NCBI RefSeq assembly: GCF_052088025.1
Contig: NZ_JBQCYD010000002.1
Coordinates: forward strand, 31,135-95,134
DNA: 64,000 nucleotides
Source: Anaeromonas sp052088025
GTDB lineage: Bacteria; Bacillota; Clostridia; Tissierellales; SIT17
Reading direction: 5' to 3'
Positions within the stretch are counted from its first letter, which is position 1, and the number at the start of each line of letters is the position of its first letter. A program made the translations under genes and the position numbers. Shown here in pieces: positions 63,609-64,000 of the stretch. The notes below the pieces were generated by a model. The model worked only from the letters and a program-made list of their open reading frames with translations, searched no databases and was not told the origin of the DNA.

Positions 63609-63789
63609 CTTTATTTATTGTAATTTGTTTTATATAAAAGAAGTTTCATGGGATAGAAATAGTTATAAGATTGTTAGTTTTTATCATATTTAATATAAGT
63701 TGTTTAAAGGGGTCTTACAGATAAAATTACGTCGTAATATGTAATTATATGCAAAGAGTCTTTTAAATAGCTTAAAATTGATTTTAAAA

Positions 63790-63874
63790 GGTCGAATTAT
63801 AGGAAGTATCACTAAATGTCGAATTATATTTTAATAAATAATTATAATCCGACATTTGATTTTAAATTGTCGAA
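63790..63874. promoter_or_regulatory. Cluster of Spo0A-box-like sites
   Basis: TGTCGAA occurs at 63817-63823 and 63868-63874. Near-matches are GGTCGAA (63790-63796) and, reversed, TCCGACA (63848-63854). Spo0A binds TGTCGAA. The sites lie within 85 bases, and 63817/63854 form a near-perfect inverted repeat. The controlled gene is probably beyond the window. Confidence 0.5.
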
Positions 63875-63935
63875 AGAAGGCAAGAGTAGATAAAAAGACT
63901 AAAACATTACTAAAAAAAGAATAAAATCCTATTTT

Positions 63936-63967
63936 TAATGTCACAAAATGATAATTTTGTGACATTA
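63936..63967. promoter_or_regulatory. Palindromic operator overlapping a promoter
   Basis: Fourteen-base perfect arms with a GATA centre; the right arm contains the -35 box GTGACA. There is no T run after it. A dimeric repressor site is likely; the family is unknown (it includes TGTCACAAAA and its complement). Confidence 0.5.
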
Positions 63968-63987
63968 GAGTTAAAATATGATATAAT
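63959..63987 (+). promoter_or_regulatory. Sigma-A promoter at the right end
   Basis: GTGACA (63959-63964), 17 bases, and TATAAT (63982-63987). It would transcribe a gene beyond base 64000. Confidence 0.6.
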
Positions 63988-64000
63988 TAAGGTATAATTT

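Larger units (their letters stand above)
63609..64000 (+). other. Gene-free regulatory region at the right end
   Basis: No ORF or RNA gene was recognised in these 390 bases. They contain four 0A-box-like heptamers (63790-63874), a 32-base inverted repeat (63936-63967) and a promoter (63959-63987) firing out of the window. All three are listed separately. Confidence 0.7.

Noticed and set aside
1..64000. Prophage, insertion sequence or genomic island
   Set aside because: No integrase, transposase, long terminal repeat or change in codon style was seen; the gene order is that of the core chromosome.
1..64000. tRNA or rRNA genes
   Set aside because: No cloverleaf-like segment or rRNA core sequence was recognised in the gaps by eye; a tRNAscan run would settle it.

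Overview
The window is 64 kb of very AT-rich DNA carrying a dense run of housekeeping genes, nearly all on the + strand, with strong GGAGG-type ribosome sites, many TTG/GTG starts and short gaps. Gene order follows the ftsY-to-rny chromosome segment known from Bacillus and Clostridia. Dipicolinate synthase genes, a SpoIIIE/FtsK pump, TepA and candidate 0A boxes point to an endospore-forming low-GC Firmicute, most likely a clostridial (Tissierellia/Peptostreptococcales-like) anaerobe. The species cannot be fixed from the sequence alone.

Layout. 1-4.4 kb: signal recognition particle and ribosome-maturation genes (ftsY, ylxM, ffh, rpsP, khpA, rimM, trmD). 4.5-8.0 kb: a lysine/dipicolinate block (dapA, an aspartokinase, dpaB, dpaA) inserted between trmD and rplS. 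In Bacillus this block lies between ymxH and tepA, a junction also present here (47.4 kb) but without the block. 8.1-12.1 kb: rplS with a leader, rbgA, rnhB, a FliK-like/FlhB-like pair (ylqG, ylqH) and yraN. 12.1-20.4 kb: a frameshifted membrane gene, a RibD-type reductase, comM, dprA, topA, hslV, hslU. 20.6-21.8 kb: what looks like a collapsed fla/che operon, with flgB, then only the region-4 end of SigD, then a SwrB-like gene, then rpsB. 21.9-34.8 kb: rpsB, tsf, pyrH, frr, a small ORF, uppS, cdsA, dxr, rseP, ispG, an MgtC family gene and polC. 35-44.9 kb: the rimP-nusA-infB-rbfA-nrnA-truB-ribF-rpsO-pnp run. 45-54.7 kb: ylxY, ymxG, ymxH, tepA, ftsK, mnmH, rimO, pgsA, cinA. 54.7-61 kb: SOS-controlled recA, then an SbcD-like nuclease with an SbcC/Rad50-like ATPase split into separate genes, then rny. 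61-64 kb: a PHP phosphoesterase, a PadR regulator, an aminotransferase, and a 440-base regulatory region with clustered 0A-box-like sites and a palindromic operator overlapping the promoter of a gene beyond the window.

Most of the window is ordinary core genome. The parts most worth a second look are: the apparent deletion that fused the two ends of the flagellar operon; the split Rad50-like module between recA and rny; the relocated dipicolinate block with two sigma-K-like promoters; two genes whose best start is not ATG, GTG or TTG (mgtC, rny); a 29-base element shared by the regions upstream of comM and ymxH; and long perfect palindromes inside coding sequence.
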